A stretch of DNA of 64,000 nt from Takakia lepidozioides (taxonomy: Eukaryota; Streptophyta; Takakiopsida; Takakiales; Takakiaceae): positions 37,553,053 through 37,617,052 of the forward strand of contig CM060732.1 of assembly GCA_030704615.1 (NCBI GenBank). The letters run 5' to 3'. Both the position numbers and the translations under genes were made by a program. Below are positions 11,281-23,767 of this stretch, piece by piece (the stretch's first letter is position 1; every line of letters begins with the position of its first letter). Below the pieces are notes generated by a model. The model made no database searches, was not told the DNA's origin, and worked only from the letters and a program-made list of their open reading frames with translations.

Positions 11281-12161
11281 AGAAAACTATGGATGCACTG
11301 CATGAAGTGAAGAACTGTTGTGGGCACTCTATAGGGTAAGGGCATCCACCATCCATTCACCATTCCACCAGGGTAAGGCCCCGATGTGAAAGATAACCGA
11401 GGCTCCAGCTCAATAGGATCCACAACATTCATGGACCCGATATATGAAAGTGAGCCCCGATCTCTGGCAGCGATCGGAGATAGTTCCCTGGCAGGAAGGG
11501 TAAGGCAAGGACCTTGGGCTTATGGGTGACACCATCAATGTGACCCCATTCAGGGGCAGTACTATCCCATGTTACATACCACTTCTTTTCATTGGACCTA
11601 GGAAGATTATGAGTATGCACTTACATTATAATGAAGGAACACATCAAAGCAAGATTTTCATGAGTTACAACAGATTTGGCCTCCTCTGTTCTGTGTGCAG
11701 ACTGCCATGTGCCAACCTACATACATTGATTGGCTCATTCATAAAACTTTACTTTGTAGAGTGAAAAAATAGAGTGTACATCATAATGCTCACAAATGTT
11801 GTAGACAACTTCCTAAAGGGGCAGAGAAGGCGGCCACCAACACCCTTGACATGAAAGGGATCATGCTACAGTCTCATGTCCCTGCATGGAAGTCCTCTCC
11901 CATCCACTGTGGTCTTTCTTGTGTGCATTCGCCAGCATGCGGGTCTTGTGGCATAGCCATGGAATACATCTGGGACAGGCTCATCTTTCACGACATAGTA
12001 TGGTTGGCCATGGCAGGCGCTCTGCACTTCGAGTGAAACAGTATGGCATATTTCCCTCTTCTTCATGACAGCCTCATTCACCGGAAACCAATGCTCATTC
12101 AGCTGCAGAAACAAACCAAGTGGACAAGGGTACCGTTTACTCAAAAGTAATGAGCATGTGA
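11281..12161. other. MULE interior between the two convergent genes
   Basis: No conserved coding sequence was recognised here. It is the 3' flank of both element genes. Confidence 0.4.
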
Positions 12162-15100
12162 TTAAGTGCAAGCCAGTAGGAAAAAAGAACAAATGCAGAT
12201 GAAAAGTGAGAAACGTACCGGCCCAACACCTCCTGCTCGTGGTTGTACAAATGTTTGATTCAAGTAAACATCTATGTAATGTGCCGTAAAGCAACCACAC
12301 TCCCAAGTAGAGACGTGTTGGGGGACAGGGGGATACAACCACAGGCGGGGGGCAGTGGCATTCTTCCATTGGAGGCTCGGGGGTAGAAATCTTCTGGAAA
12401 GTGCCCAGAAACGTGCAAACAAAGGCTTCAGCATACTGTGAGTATGTGACCTTTTGACATTATTTAAATGGAGGTACCGCTTCCCTTCCAGAATGACGAC
12501 ACTCCAGTGCGATCTGCACATGACAATTGCAAACAGCGGCATTAGAACATGAATGCATTCATAACACTGAGAATACAACACCGATGTGTGATATAGGGTA
12601 GCATGCAGCAGAGTACGTACGCATATATAACAGGAATAATCATGGCCTCCACCCCATCACACTGAAGGTAAGGAAAGCATTCTTGCATCCACTGTAGAAT
12701 AGAATGAGCGCCCACACCGGATTCCTTGTAGTGGTCACGAAGGCATATCCAGGTAAAACTGTCAAGAAGACGTATCTTATTTCTTACATGGACGGGAAGG
12801 GACAATAATTTCATTCGCAAATAGAAATCCATGACTCTGTCACTTGTCCACCCCTTGGGTTTAATCAGGAGATCTGCGTCGTCTAGTCTAAGGGCGATAT
12901 TGGGGCCTACACAATTCTGGAAAAACCAGACGTTTGATGTTTGTTTTACCTCTGCACCAGCTGATATCCTGGAGACATACACCATCACGATACATGTCAA
13001 ACGCATGCACAGTGGCAAGTAAAGTGCATAATGCAAAAGATTACCATTTGAATTCAACGAAAATAAGACGATTGTTGACTCACAGCGCTTTTTTGCCCTT
13101 CGTGAAGCCTGCAATGACATACAACACATTCATGTCAGAAAAAGTATGCCGGCAAAGGGGTTGCCCAAGCAGAGGTAGGATATGTAGAATTGTCAGATGC
13201 AAAAAGAGGGCATTCAGTACTAACGGGGATGTGTGTAAATGAGGAGGCTCCGACTCCATCTTCTCTTCTGTTCTGTGGACTGTGCGCCATGAAACAATAT
13301 CCGCACACACACTCATTGATGCTCCCATAGTGCCCACCTCACTGCCACGGACACCTGTCAATGTTGGCCAAGGCAGAGCTTTGGGTGAAGGAGCTTCGAG
13401 GGCGTTCCTTCCTCCAAAACCGAGCAAAGGGTTCGCATGTTGTACAGGGGGTCTGGACGACACCATTTGTGTTATTGCAGGCACCATAATAGGCACAGCA
13501 AAACGTTTGTCAGAAGGACCCTAATGCCCAAGGGGGCGGGGTTGAGAAAAAATGCATGTGTAACGTTGTTGGGCGCATTCACTGCAGGCAAGTACACCTG
13601 TTCAGTCACAACCTCGCTTGAATGCAATTCGATTTCAATTTGAGTAAGAGCACCTGGTTCAGTGGCATTAATGCCAAGGAGGGTAAGGTCTGTGGCGGCA
13701 GTGTCATGGTTACATAGACGACCGTCATGTACATGGTCGGGCTTCGCTGCATCATCGGCCCCAATGCGTTCATGTGCAAGCTTCCCTTCCACTCCAGGTG
13801 TGGGCTCAGCGTCTTGCAACAACTCTGTTGGTGACCTGAACATCGGAGAAGTAGGCGTGACTGGAATTGTGAGCACGCTGCACAACACCACAATCTACTT
13901 CATGAGAAGGCAAAGCCTGAGGGGGTGTTGTGACTTCACCATACTGGAAGTCAAAACCTTTCATTCAGGAATGATCGAGGTTGCGTCTAATATCCCCCAC
14001 CCGCTGCACATCAGCAATTGCAGCCATGTACGCAGCCTGCAATGCTTCATTCCCATGGTCCACATCACCTACAAAATGAACAAAACAAACAATGAGTATA
14101 ATGGCTCTATGTAAACAATGCACGGCATGATGATGCAAGGCAAATGCATTCAGGCAAAGATGGGAACAATATCACCTTCTGCGCTGAAAATCCAGCCCAT
14201 GTCAATGCCTTCACGGTATTTCAGGGTATTCTGGAAGTTCCTGATTGCTTCATGTCTCTCAGAAAGGGTGCTTGTGTCAATACACCACAACGTGTCAAAA
14301 CCCTTTGGATTGCAGATGGCAAAATCCCCCAAAGCTCTCCATCGAGTCATGTCTATGAATTCTTGCATATCCTTGTTCACACCATTTGCCCGGCTCGGGT
14401 CGGAATGCAACAAGTCCTCCACGCATCTGGTCGTCTCATGCATCAGATTAACTAGCAGGTATGCAAACAGGCAGGGACCAACCAATAGGAAATTAACTGA
14501 CACATGCTTGAGCATGGAATTGCCCTTTGGCGTTCCAACAAGTTGAACCATGACATCATGCAACAGTGTGTTTGTCGATGAAGAAACTGCATCAGTGCTA
14601 CTGGCATATGACATCCAGATAGTCCTCAACACCTGCAAAATCAGCGGGCATTTCATAGGGGGCCCTGCCTTGCGGTACGATGTAAAGACTTCTCGTAGAA
14701 ACTTCGATTCGTCATCCGAGTGTTTGAAGAAAGTGGGTAGGGTAGTAGGCACATTTCCCTTATGAGCAATGGTGTAAAGAGAGGACCAACCCACTGATGC
14801 GCTTCATTTTCACGATGCCAATTGGCATCCCAGGCAGCCAACTGCTCTTGAACATACTGGTTTCTGATGGACTCCAACTCAGCTTGTCTTGCTATTTCTT
14901 TGAATTCAAAGCTTGAGAGGGCAGACTTGTACTCATGATAGGATGTAATGGCACTGCACTCATTGTAGACAGCTCCATAGTCAAAGGCAACGCCGGGCTT
15001 CTTTGCCCAGATAGGCATGGTCTTGAAGACAACATCCTTCTCCTCCTCTGGTGCTGCATGCTGGTTTGCAGGGAAACAAGTACAAATACATTAATATAAA

Positions 15101-16243
15101 CCACAACATTTCTAGCGATTATGTTGCATATCTGACCCCAAACATGAGCATGTGTGAGTGAAATGGAAAGGGAAATGAATATGTGCATGAAGTACTGTAG
15201 TGTGAATTCACCTGTCGATTGATCCACCAGCGGCCATACGCTGCAACCAAGTTACATTCAGCAAAGCCCTCCGCGTCAACAAGGTGCCTGAGGGACTGTT
15301 GGAATTGAGGATTTTCCATGCTTGGGAAGGGTACAGGAAGCAATCCGTAGTTAAGAAGGGTGTGAAGGCCAGGACACCGAACAGGTGCAGGCTCTTTTGG
15401 AACCTCCATGGATGAAGTTAGAGATTTTGACTTGTTGGTAAAATATAAAATGGAATCCTCCCTGGAGCGAGGAAGTGGAGGATCAGGAGCCCGTGCCCCA
15501 CTGACCACTTTGTTGCTTGCCAACGATTTGGATGCATGCAACTTCCCTGCCTTTGAACCCCCGGCTGGAGCCCCTTTCCCAGAGTTTTCATGAGGAAGAT
15601 TACCTGATGGCAATTTTTTTCCATGGCCTGCATGATGGGAGGGAAAACCCTTCCAAGTTTGCAAATGTAGAGCCCTCCTGCGTTTTGGCGGTTCATCAAA
15701 TGTGTCATCATCGGAGTCATCTGGAAGCTGACCTGATGTGGGATGTGTCTGATAGGAAGCGTCGTCGGCGTCTGATGACAAGTCCTGGACTACTTGACTC
15801 TGCGACCTCATGGACCTCCTTCCTGATTTCCGCTGGAGATGCTCCATTTCTTGGGACACGTCCGCCTGGGAGGCCTGGCCCTTCTTCCTATTTGTGGTTT
15901 TGCGAGGTGGCATATGTCCATGGCGCTTGAGGACATCTTCCATAATACCCCTCTGGCTTGGTTAAAAAATAGGGTACATTTTGAGGACACCTTCACCTTC
16001 CCCATGCTTCATACAACCATCCATCCTATGTAAGTTCAGTTTCTTTTTATCGGCAAAAAGCAGATCACAGTGTATGCATCTGTATTGTCCTCTATTAGAC
16101 GCACCAGGTTCATGGACCCTTGCCCTCGTGTAGGCCTCGCATATGAGGGACTTGAATTCATCAGTATCATATGTCTCGCGGTATTCCCTCCGGTTCTCTA
16201 TCATTTTGTTCTCCTTCATCATGAATGCGCAGTCTCCCAACAA
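12162..16243 (-). pseudogene. Element-borne zinc-finger/Ulp1 (C48) protease gene, broken
   Basis: On the minus strand the gene starts near 16243. It has a C2HC finger (CIHC, twelve residues, H, then C) near 16045-16080, and a low-complexity acidic/basic region with a bipartite-like RRR motif (15943-15200). Further exons (15043-14795, 14794-14150, 13891-13080) follow, and then a protease domain in two exons (about 13020-12590 and 12520-12162). The protease shows HWSVVILEG (catalytic His), YLHLNN and PQHVSTWECGCF (oxyanion Gln and nucleophile Cys). The family is SUMO/NEDD8-type peptidase. The catalytic Asp of the HLD motif is Asn here. There is an in-frame TAA at 15962-15964 between the finger and the next segment, and a frame change near 14794. 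Its role in transposition is unknown even in intact relatives. Confidence 0.7.
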
Positions 16244-17281
16244 TTGCAGCGCCAGCGTGCAAACCTACACAGACAATGCCTAGCATAAATCCACAACAAC
16301 GACATTTTTTTGAACCCTGAAATTGCATGCATGAGCATTGAGCCCCCTAAAACCTCTAACAATGGAGTGCATGAGCCTAAACCCTAAACCCTAAACACCA
16401 AAACAAAATGAAAAGACTTCAGATAATATGAAATATCTCCGTATGGAGAGTGTTCATGGCCGCATATCCCTGTAGCTCACAACTAAACTATGGAAACAAC
16501 ACTTTATCCGGGTCTGCTCTTTCAAATACCAAGCAAATGAACATGCAATAAGTTGCCCTCACCTACAATTTTTGTAACACACAAAAGTAACAAGCGTCTT
16601 ACCCTAAACTCCATATGAAACAAAGTGTTCACCTCAGCTTCATGTCAATGCTTGCATGAAATACCCATAAGTACCAGACAGCCCCACTTTTGCAGTTTCC
16701 TAAGTACTGTAGTGAGAAAACGATATAGGAACGCGGGTAGTGTGCATTAAAGCTAGCACACACGTACTTCTCTAGTTCACTCATTTACCACTGCTATTGC
16801 CCTGATTGATCTGTTCCCTCCTTTTCAATATCTGTACTTCTGGGATGTCCCACATTTCTGAACCTATGCATACAGTATATGTGAAAGTACCCACAAAGAA
16901 GGGAACCTGCGAAGATGGTTGGGTTTCGGATGCTCGATGCAGAACTCACTCACCCGCAAGGTAAATCCTGGGAGAAGAGCACAATGACAATCCGGATAAC
17001 ACAGAAGAGCAAGATTGAGGTTGTGGAGCGATAATAAGGACCTGCACGCAATTCAGATTTGGAGCGGAAGCGGTGCAACCATTGAAGATGGCCACAACAT
17101 CCTGCTTCGTATGCCGATTCTCCATTCCTATCCACAAACTCGACCTACATGACGGGACGCGGTACGCCAACGCCATCAAGCGCAACGATTGCGACATTTC
17201 GCGATGCCTGCCAACAACGCAACGTCCTGTCTCATCTGGTATGTCTATTCCACCTACCCTCATCATTTTACATGCAATGCC
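16244..17281. other. MULE right subterminal region
   Basis: No coding sequence is supported. This is probably the promoter side of the minus-strand element gene. It contains a short telomere-like array (listed separately). Confidence 0.45.
16376..16395 (+). repeat. Short interstitial telomere-like array
   Basis: About three units of CCTAAAC/CCCTAAA are present, the plant telomere heptamer. Short runs like this (telo-box) also occur in plant promoters, and this one is about 130 bases upstream of the minus-strand element gene. Confidence 0.6.
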
Positions 17282-17330
17282 ATACCATGTATGCAATGGA
17301 CGCAAGCATGTGGCATGGGGAGGATGAAGG
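17282..17330 (-). repeat. Right inner terminal inverted repeat block of the MULE
   Basis: Exact inverted partner of 7098-7146. Confidence 0.9.
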
Positions 17331-17502
17331 CCCCCGCCACCCCCCCCTCCGCCGCCCGCGTACCGCGCGGCAACTGCCGGGCGGCAGCCCCTCCTGCGCA
17401 TCATGTACCCTCTGCCAGGACATGACACATGTCCTCTCACCCATCCCCATCCCGCCTCCCATCCTCACCTCATGCATGGCATCGTCCCCCATCCCCCCCA
17501 AC
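17331..17502 (+). repeat. C-rich block of the right end, not inverted
   Basis: This is a direct copy of the block at 6921-7097, including the ACATGACACATGTCCTCTC segment, yet it lies between two blocks that are inverted. The right copy has an extra GC-rich palindromic piece and a shorter C run. Confidence 0.85.
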
Positions 17503-17557
17503 GCTGGCTGAACCGGCTCCCTCGCATTCAACTCCAGGGCCCCATCTATTACTTGGC
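17503..17557 (-). repeat. Right outer terminal inverted repeat of the MULE
   Basis: Inverted partner of 6863-6916, ending in CCATCTATTACTTGGC. Confidence 0.9.
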
Positions 17558-17566
17558 AACTTGATG
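17558..17566. repeat. Right 9-bp target-site duplication of the MULE
   Basis: AACTTGATG follows the right terminal repeat directly, identical to 6854-6862. Confidence 0.9.
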
Positions 17567-17871
17567 CGTAGTCCCTACCCTGTCGGGCAGGGCCAAGAAA
17601 AGCAAAAATGAGGGGGTGAAGGGTACTAACTACTAACTACTCTTAACAGGGCTTATATCAAAGTGGATAACTGCATAAGTGCACTGTGTATTAACTTAAG
17701 AGAAGAGACAGAGACACACACAGTCCTCACTCCCCCTTTGGAGTCCTTCACTCTCGAAACAATGAGAGCGGGATGGGTTTCAAGCGACAAATTTGCATGT
17801 TCTTGCCCCTCTGGACTTGAAGATTCGGTGAAGGATGATGCACTCAAGAACAGTTTCCTGAGTGCCTGAAT

Positions 17872-18629
17872 ATGGCTGGGCAGCACTGCTGCTCTTCCCC
17901 CCACGTCCTACCCTCCGCAGCAGCAAGAAAAGGAGGGGGTTATCAAGCACTTTGTTCCTCAGGAAACTGCAAGTGGAGTAGGGCGGAGTCCTTCGTTCCA
18001 GTGCTTTGGGTTATGAGTGCTCTTTCTGGAAACCGCACTCGGCCAGATGGAGGGGGGAGCTTATTCTCCGGAAGTTATCGCTGGGAGAGTGGGTCAGCTG
18101 GTTTCTTTGCAGGCGGGCCAATGCACTTAAATTCAAATTTTCCCTGGTCGGAAAAACCTCGGGGACTGTCTTTGAAAACAGGGTTTAAGATCTCAGCTAG
18201 TTTGCAACTAGGTTTTGGCTCGGGCCAGCGATGGTCATGGCGTACCGTGGAAGAGAAGAAAGTAAACAGAAGCAGGGTCGTGGCTGCCAAGGCTGAGCAA
18301 TCTTCGACTGGAATTCGAAGAACTGGGGGTGTAAAACCCAAGCAGCCGATGGTGGTTCTTGATGCCCCAGAAGTAGAAAAGGGTAAATACAGCTATGATG
18401 TAGAAAATGCGATCAATCACCTTTCATCACTCGCACCACGCGGTAGCATTGCGAGGTGTATGGAGGGATTCAGGACTAAGCTCTCTATGCATGACTTTTC
18501 GCTTATTTTCCGAGAATTTGCGCAGCGTGGTGATTGGCAGAAATCATTGCGCCTGTTCAAGTACATGCAACGACATCAATGGTGCAAGCCCAACGAGCAT
18601 GTCTACACAATTATGATTGGTGCGGAGTG

Positions 18630-18663
<34 letters not shown>

Positions 18664-21600
18664 GTTCTGCTTATGTCATTTGGGCATCCAGCGGATGCAA
18701 TAATTTTTTTTTCTCTCTCCTCTCCTTATCAACCAGAGCTGTTCACTGTGTACTTAGTGCCCTAACATGAATCATCGAATGCAAGCGTCCATTTTGGCTG
18801 AAGGGCGCCAGCAGAAATGCATGTAGCGTATCCATTAGTAGTAGACGCAGAGTGAGGGCCCATGAAATTGGACTAAATTCACGTTAGGTGGTCATGTTCA
18901 AACTGATGGCTTTGTGGAGATCAGCAACACAAAGATGTAGCACCCGTGGATTGGGTAGGTGACTGTAGCATGCCTTGATCAAAGTAACTGATCAGCTATG
19001 TGGATGTCGTCATGGTTAGCGACTCTTATTGTAGTCACAGTGTTTCACAGAAGATAACAGTCCAGCAGTTAACCTAATTATTTCAAGTACATGGTAAAAG
19101 TGTGCTGTTGTCATTTCTTATGGTCAGGTATAATGGGGCGTGAGGGGATGCTGGACAAAGCGTCAGAGCTGTTTGAGGAAATGCCCAACAACTATGTTGA
19201 GTGGAATGTGTACTCATTCACTGCTTTAATCAATGCATACGGGCGCAACGGCCAGTACGAAGCTTCTCTTGATTTGCTCGCACGGATGAAGAGAGAGAGG
19301 GTCACCCCCAATCTCATTACATACAATACAGTGATAAATGCGTGTGCAAAAGGGGGTTTAGACTGGGAAGGTCTTTTAGGGCTGTTTGCGCAAATGCGAC
19401 ATGAAGGTATCCAGCCTGATATCATCACATACAACACACTCTTAAGTGCCTGCAGCAGGTATCTGCTCACATCTCTCTCTCTCTCACACACACATGCAAA
19501 AGAGTTGTGCTAGGGCAGTCGAAACCAAATGAGCACATATTCTTGCTCTCTCATTCGTCCCATAGGCTATGGCAAACAAAGGAGTACGTTCTCATGCATC
19601 CCAAAACCACCCACCTCACAATATTCCTTCCTTGACAGGGTGGTTCCTCTCTTTTGTCACCCTAGCTGCAGGCCCGGAGTACCATGAGCTGATGGCAGCT
19701 TGAGAGCATGGCCTGACATTGGAATTTTAGCAGCCCTAAGGGCTGGAAACAATGATCTTGGGTTGCATTAGAATCGTCCTCAACATGACAGCTACACTAC
19801 ATGATTGGAGGAACCAATTCTTGGTGGTTGGTGTTTTAGTGTCTATGTGGCAACATACACATACACGTGTGAATGGAGTGTTCCATATTGAATAGGCCAT
19901 GGTGTCTGCTTGCAGCCGGTGCCTGGTCGAAGAAGCTGGCATGGTGTTCCGAACAATGAATGAGGCAGGTGTAGTACCAGACTTGGTAACATACAACTCT
20001 GTAGTTGACACATATGGGCGGGCTGGGCAGTTTGGGGGTGCTGCCGAGCTTCTGCGAGAGATGGAGCGCGCTGGCAATGTGCCTGATGTTGTGGCTTACA
20101 ATGTCTTGATTGAGGCGTACAGCAGGGCAGGCGAGTTCCGGGCAGGTGCAAAAGTGTTCAGGCAAATGCAGGAGGCTGGGTGTACTCCAAATGTTGTCAC
20201 ATTCAGTTCTCTTTTAGAGGCTTATGGAAAACATGGGTGCTATGATGAAGTGCGCACACTCTTCGCAGATATGAAGGACAGGGGCACAGAGCCCAACGTA
20301 TTTACATACAATACACTTATCCAAGTGTTTGGGCAAGGAGGTTTCTTTCGAGAATCAATCAACCTCTTTCGTGATATGCTGGTAACAATAAGTCATGTTC
20401 ATGGACACTAGTTTTATAGCAATATTCATTTTAGCATACCACTCCTACCTCTTACCCTTCACATCCTTCTGTTGGTTACAATAGATTGCACCAAAATCAT
20501 CTTCTTGCTTGGACTTTCAAAAGCAATCACACAGCGAGTTCCAGGGCTCATGTGTTAGAGGGGTTTCGGTGCAAAAGTGGTTGGCACTGCAGTGCATGAG
20601 ACTATGGCAATTGTGGTTTGAGAGTCTGTATATCCTATGCCCAAACTGGCTTCGCTACGGGTAGCCTCCTGTAGGTACTACGCCTTTGATGGTATGACAG
20701 CAATGTTCCTAGGGCATGATGGAGAGTATTCCCTCTTTCTGTACTTCGTGTGCGTGTGCGTGTGCGTGTGCGTCTGTCTGTCTCTCTCTACACACGCACA
20801 CACATACGCAAGTAACCACCAGATAGCCTCAATAACACTTTATAATTCTTAAATGTGGCAAGTTGTCCATCAGTATGCTTCTGTGGTCCTGACCGGGCCC
20901 TGAAAGTACATGCAGGGTGGGTCTGTGGAGCCAGACATGTCAACCTACACAGGCCTTCTTTTTTCATGTGGAAAAGGGGGGCTTCACAAGGAGGCGACTG
21001 AGATCTATCGACACATGCTACAGAGGAATGTGGTGCCAACATCAGAGGTTTTCACAGGTATGAACGTATTGAACGTGGTTTGAATTTTCTTACTTGTGAT
21101 CCTGAATCTCTAGCTACTGCCTACTGCATTTTCCTGCTACACAAAACTTCAAGAAAGGAGGGTTTTAAGAATGTGACATGTTCCTTTTTTTCTGTTTACG
21201 CTTTTTGGGAAAGCCAAACAATTTCATAGTTTCAACTACCATTTTTGGGGATTTGGCAGACATGGAATCTAGCTGTTTACTTTCATTTTTCAAACAAGAC
21301 CTAATGTGAACATCTATTTTGACTAGTTTCCTGAACTATGACTTCATCTACAAGCAGCGGGGATCATAGCCTTTGAAGTATTCTCTGATAGTGATAGAGG
21401 GGAAATGTATGGGGAATGTATTTTTGCGAGGAGTTTTACTTTGCATGCTAAAGTAATTATATTTGCGCCTCACTCTGCTGAAGAAGACCAAACATACAGA
21501 GTGGTGCAAAAGAGAACATAATGTCCTGACGTCTCCACATTAATGATCCCCATGACCAACATGGGCTTTCTACATTCCTGTGTTTACAGGGCTCATAACA

Positions 21601-23767
21601 GCGTATGGAAAAGCAGCTCTGTACCAAGAGGCAACCAGTGCATTTAACAGCATAGAGGAAAACGGGTGTGAGCCTGACCACGCCACCTTCAATGCTCTCA
21701 TTGAGGCTTATGCAGGTACTATTATGGTTTGCACCCCCATGGTGAAGGATTCCTCTCCGTTGAAATGTTTTTCATCGTGTTTTGAATGCAACAAGAAAGT
21801 AACCCCAATAGATAAGTGGTAACGTGAAAATACACATACAGTCGTGTTTTCTGACTCGCTCCTTTGTGCAGCCTAATTTTTAGAGGAGAGGTATATGGTC
21901 ACTCATTCAAAGTATGTGACAGGTGATGGTTTTGGGGGACCAGTGTGATGGGACTGTGCTCACAGACATGCTAACCATGATTGTCACGTCGGTTATGCAG
22001 GTGGAGGTTTATATAGTGAAGCAGGTGGGGCTTTTTGCACTATGCATGATGGTGGCCTTCGTGCCGATGTTTCCACATTCAATTCCCTAATCGAGGCATA
22101 TGGCCAGGGGGGGCTATTTGACGATGCTGTGGAAGTATATCGGGATATGGAAGAGGCTCGGTGCCCAGCCAATCAGCAGACTTATGAAGCACTCCTGGTT
22201 GTGTATTGTTCAGCAGGACTTTTCGATGAGGCAAAAGCTCAGTTTCTAGAGATGAAGGAGGGGGGTAGGGTGCCTGCAGTCAGCGCATATTGCCTCATGC
22301 TGTCAATTTGTGCACGGCGGAACCGGTGAGGGCCAGCACCCTTACAACCATGGTGTTTTATTCCTTACCCTTCAGTTTGCATACCTAACCTGAAGCAGAT
22401 GGACTCTTCAATCCATCACCGGTCTCATCTAATCAGTCTTTCGGATCCTGCCAGGTGGGATGATGCCAACAAAGTGCTGGAAGAACTGGAAGGCCCCAAA
22501 ATGTCAGAGCTACACAGGGTGGTAGCTGGCATCCTTAAGGGCGACCTTGACCAGGGCTCAAACTGGCAAAGGGTTGAGTTTGCATTCGACACTCTGAAAG
22601 TGGATGGGGTGGGAAGTAATATGACATTCTACAATGCACTTCTGGAGGCCCTATGGTGCTTAGGGCAGAGAGAGAGGGCTGCCTGCGTGCTTGCAGAGGG
22701 ACGACGCAGAGGGGTTCTGCCTGAGGCATTCTCCCACACACGCATGATGTGGGCGATTGATGTCCATAGGTGTGTCTCTGCCTACTGTAGCCCCGACCTG
22801 CCTCTTCTTCACCCATCTGCCTGCTCCCTGAATTTCTAGAGAGATCTCTCTTGCTGGAACATGGAGGACATGAAATGTGAACATTGGTTATGACCTCCCC
22901 TTGCAGGCATGTCTGAAAACCAGTTGCAGGGTCAAAGAATGTACGTGTGAAGTTGTCAGTGTGCTTCCACACAGCAGACGACAAAGTTTTAGTGGACTGA
23001 GTGCTAATACAGACAAACAGACGCATAATCTATTGATGTTGTCGTGGCTTTCGTGCCACTCCCACTATTCAAATGAAAGTCGAACTGAAAGAGATCCACA
23101 TGTAACTTGTCTACAGTAGCTACACAGTGCTTGACTAACAAGGACTCTTGTATGACCAGGATGTCCACAGGGGCTGCATTGACTACACTGTTGGTGTGGC
23201 TGGCTGATTTGAAAGTGGCCGCCACAGTTGGAGAAGCCCTACCGCCTCTCGTCAGCATTGTGACAAAGTGAGTGCCTGTCTCAGTGTTGCTATTCAACCT
23301 CCCTCCGCCCCCAAGCTGGGACGTAGCAATTGCATTCCCCTACTGAATCAGTTCAAGGATAATCTCACAAGCCTGATTGTGGACAACAGTAGCATTATGC
23401 AGAAGCCATGTTGGATCCTATCTAGATCCTATGTATACACTTTGACATCATACTCATTGCTGGTTCTTACAGGTGCGGTGAGACAGATCCCAACAAAGAC
23501 TCCAAAGGTCTGCCAATTGCAAAGGCAGTGTATGCTGCGCTTGGGGTCATTGGGGCTCCTTTTGAGTTTGCCCCATGGAATGAGGGTCGTGTAGTTGCTT
23601 GGGCACCAAGGCTCAATGAGTGGCTTCCCCAGGCATCACTGCCTGAGTCCTTCTCTCTTGTCAATGCCCCCCTTTCTCCCCTGCTTTCCAGGGGTGCAGA
23701 TGGACAAGCCTCTCTAGGACGGAAAAGTAGAACCGTGAAAGATTCAACTGCCACTCTTGAGCTCTGA
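17872..23767 (+). CDS. PTAC2: pTAC2-type PPR-SMR protein, plastid transcription
   Basis: Nine exons keep frame on GT/AG sites: 17872-18619, 19128-19458, 19916-20381, 20916-21057, 21590-21715, 22001-22325, 22455-22769, 23160-23267 and 23473-23767. The product is 951 residues. The first about 170 residues are Ser/Arg/Gly-rich and fit a plastid transit peptide. A second ATG at 18014 is an alternative start; 17872 is the first ATG after an in-frame TGA. Next comes the diagnostic KGKYSYDVE...NHLSSLAPRGSIARC block, then tandem 35-residue P-class PPR motifs (TYNTVINACAKGG, TYNTLLSACSR and others). The C-terminal SMR-like region includes NWQRVEFAFDTL and ALWCLGQRERAACVL. In Arabidopsis, pTAC2 is part of the transcriptionally active chromosome and is needed for plastid-encoded polymerase transcription. 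The gene looks intact, slightly longer than the Arabidopsis protein, and converges on the OTP51-like gene. Confidence 0.93.
18632..18660 (+). repeat. (TC)n microsatellite in pTAC2 intron 1
   Basis: An uninterrupted CT dinucleotide run begins 12 bases after the first donor site. Confidence 0.9.
20748..20773 (+). repeat. (GTGTGC)n short tandem repeat in pTAC2 intron 3
   Basis: A run of GTGTGC units followed by CTGTCTGTCTCTC lies within the third intron. Confidence 0.85.

Larger units (their letters stand above)
6863..17557. mobile_element. Mutator-like element (MULE) with transposase and Ulp1-type protease genes
   Basis: The element is 10,695 bases long with ends GCCAAGTAATAGATGG... and its exact complement, flanked by the 9-bp duplication AACTTGATG. 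The outer inverted arms (6863-6916 and 17503-17557) differ by only a few bases. A second inverted block of 49 bases (7098-7146 and 17282-17330) is identical. Between them lies a C-rich block that is in the same orientation at both ends. Inside are a MULE transposase on + (7465-10215) and, convergent to it, a gene on - (12162-16243) with a zinc finger and an Ulp1/C48 protease domain. MULEs with Ulp1-like genes (Kaonashi type) are known in plants. The near-identical ends indicate a fairly recent insertion, but both genes carry stops and frameshifts, so this copy looks non-functional. Confidence 0.92.

Noticed and set aside
10704-11339. 211-codon His/Ile/Pro/Ser-rich frame
   Set aside because: It lies on the 127-bp tandem repeat, is open in all three forward frames, and has no family resemblance.
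16376-16395. Telomere end or chromosome fusion point
   Set aside because: Only about three heptamer units, inside a transposon; a telo-box or chance run is sufficient.
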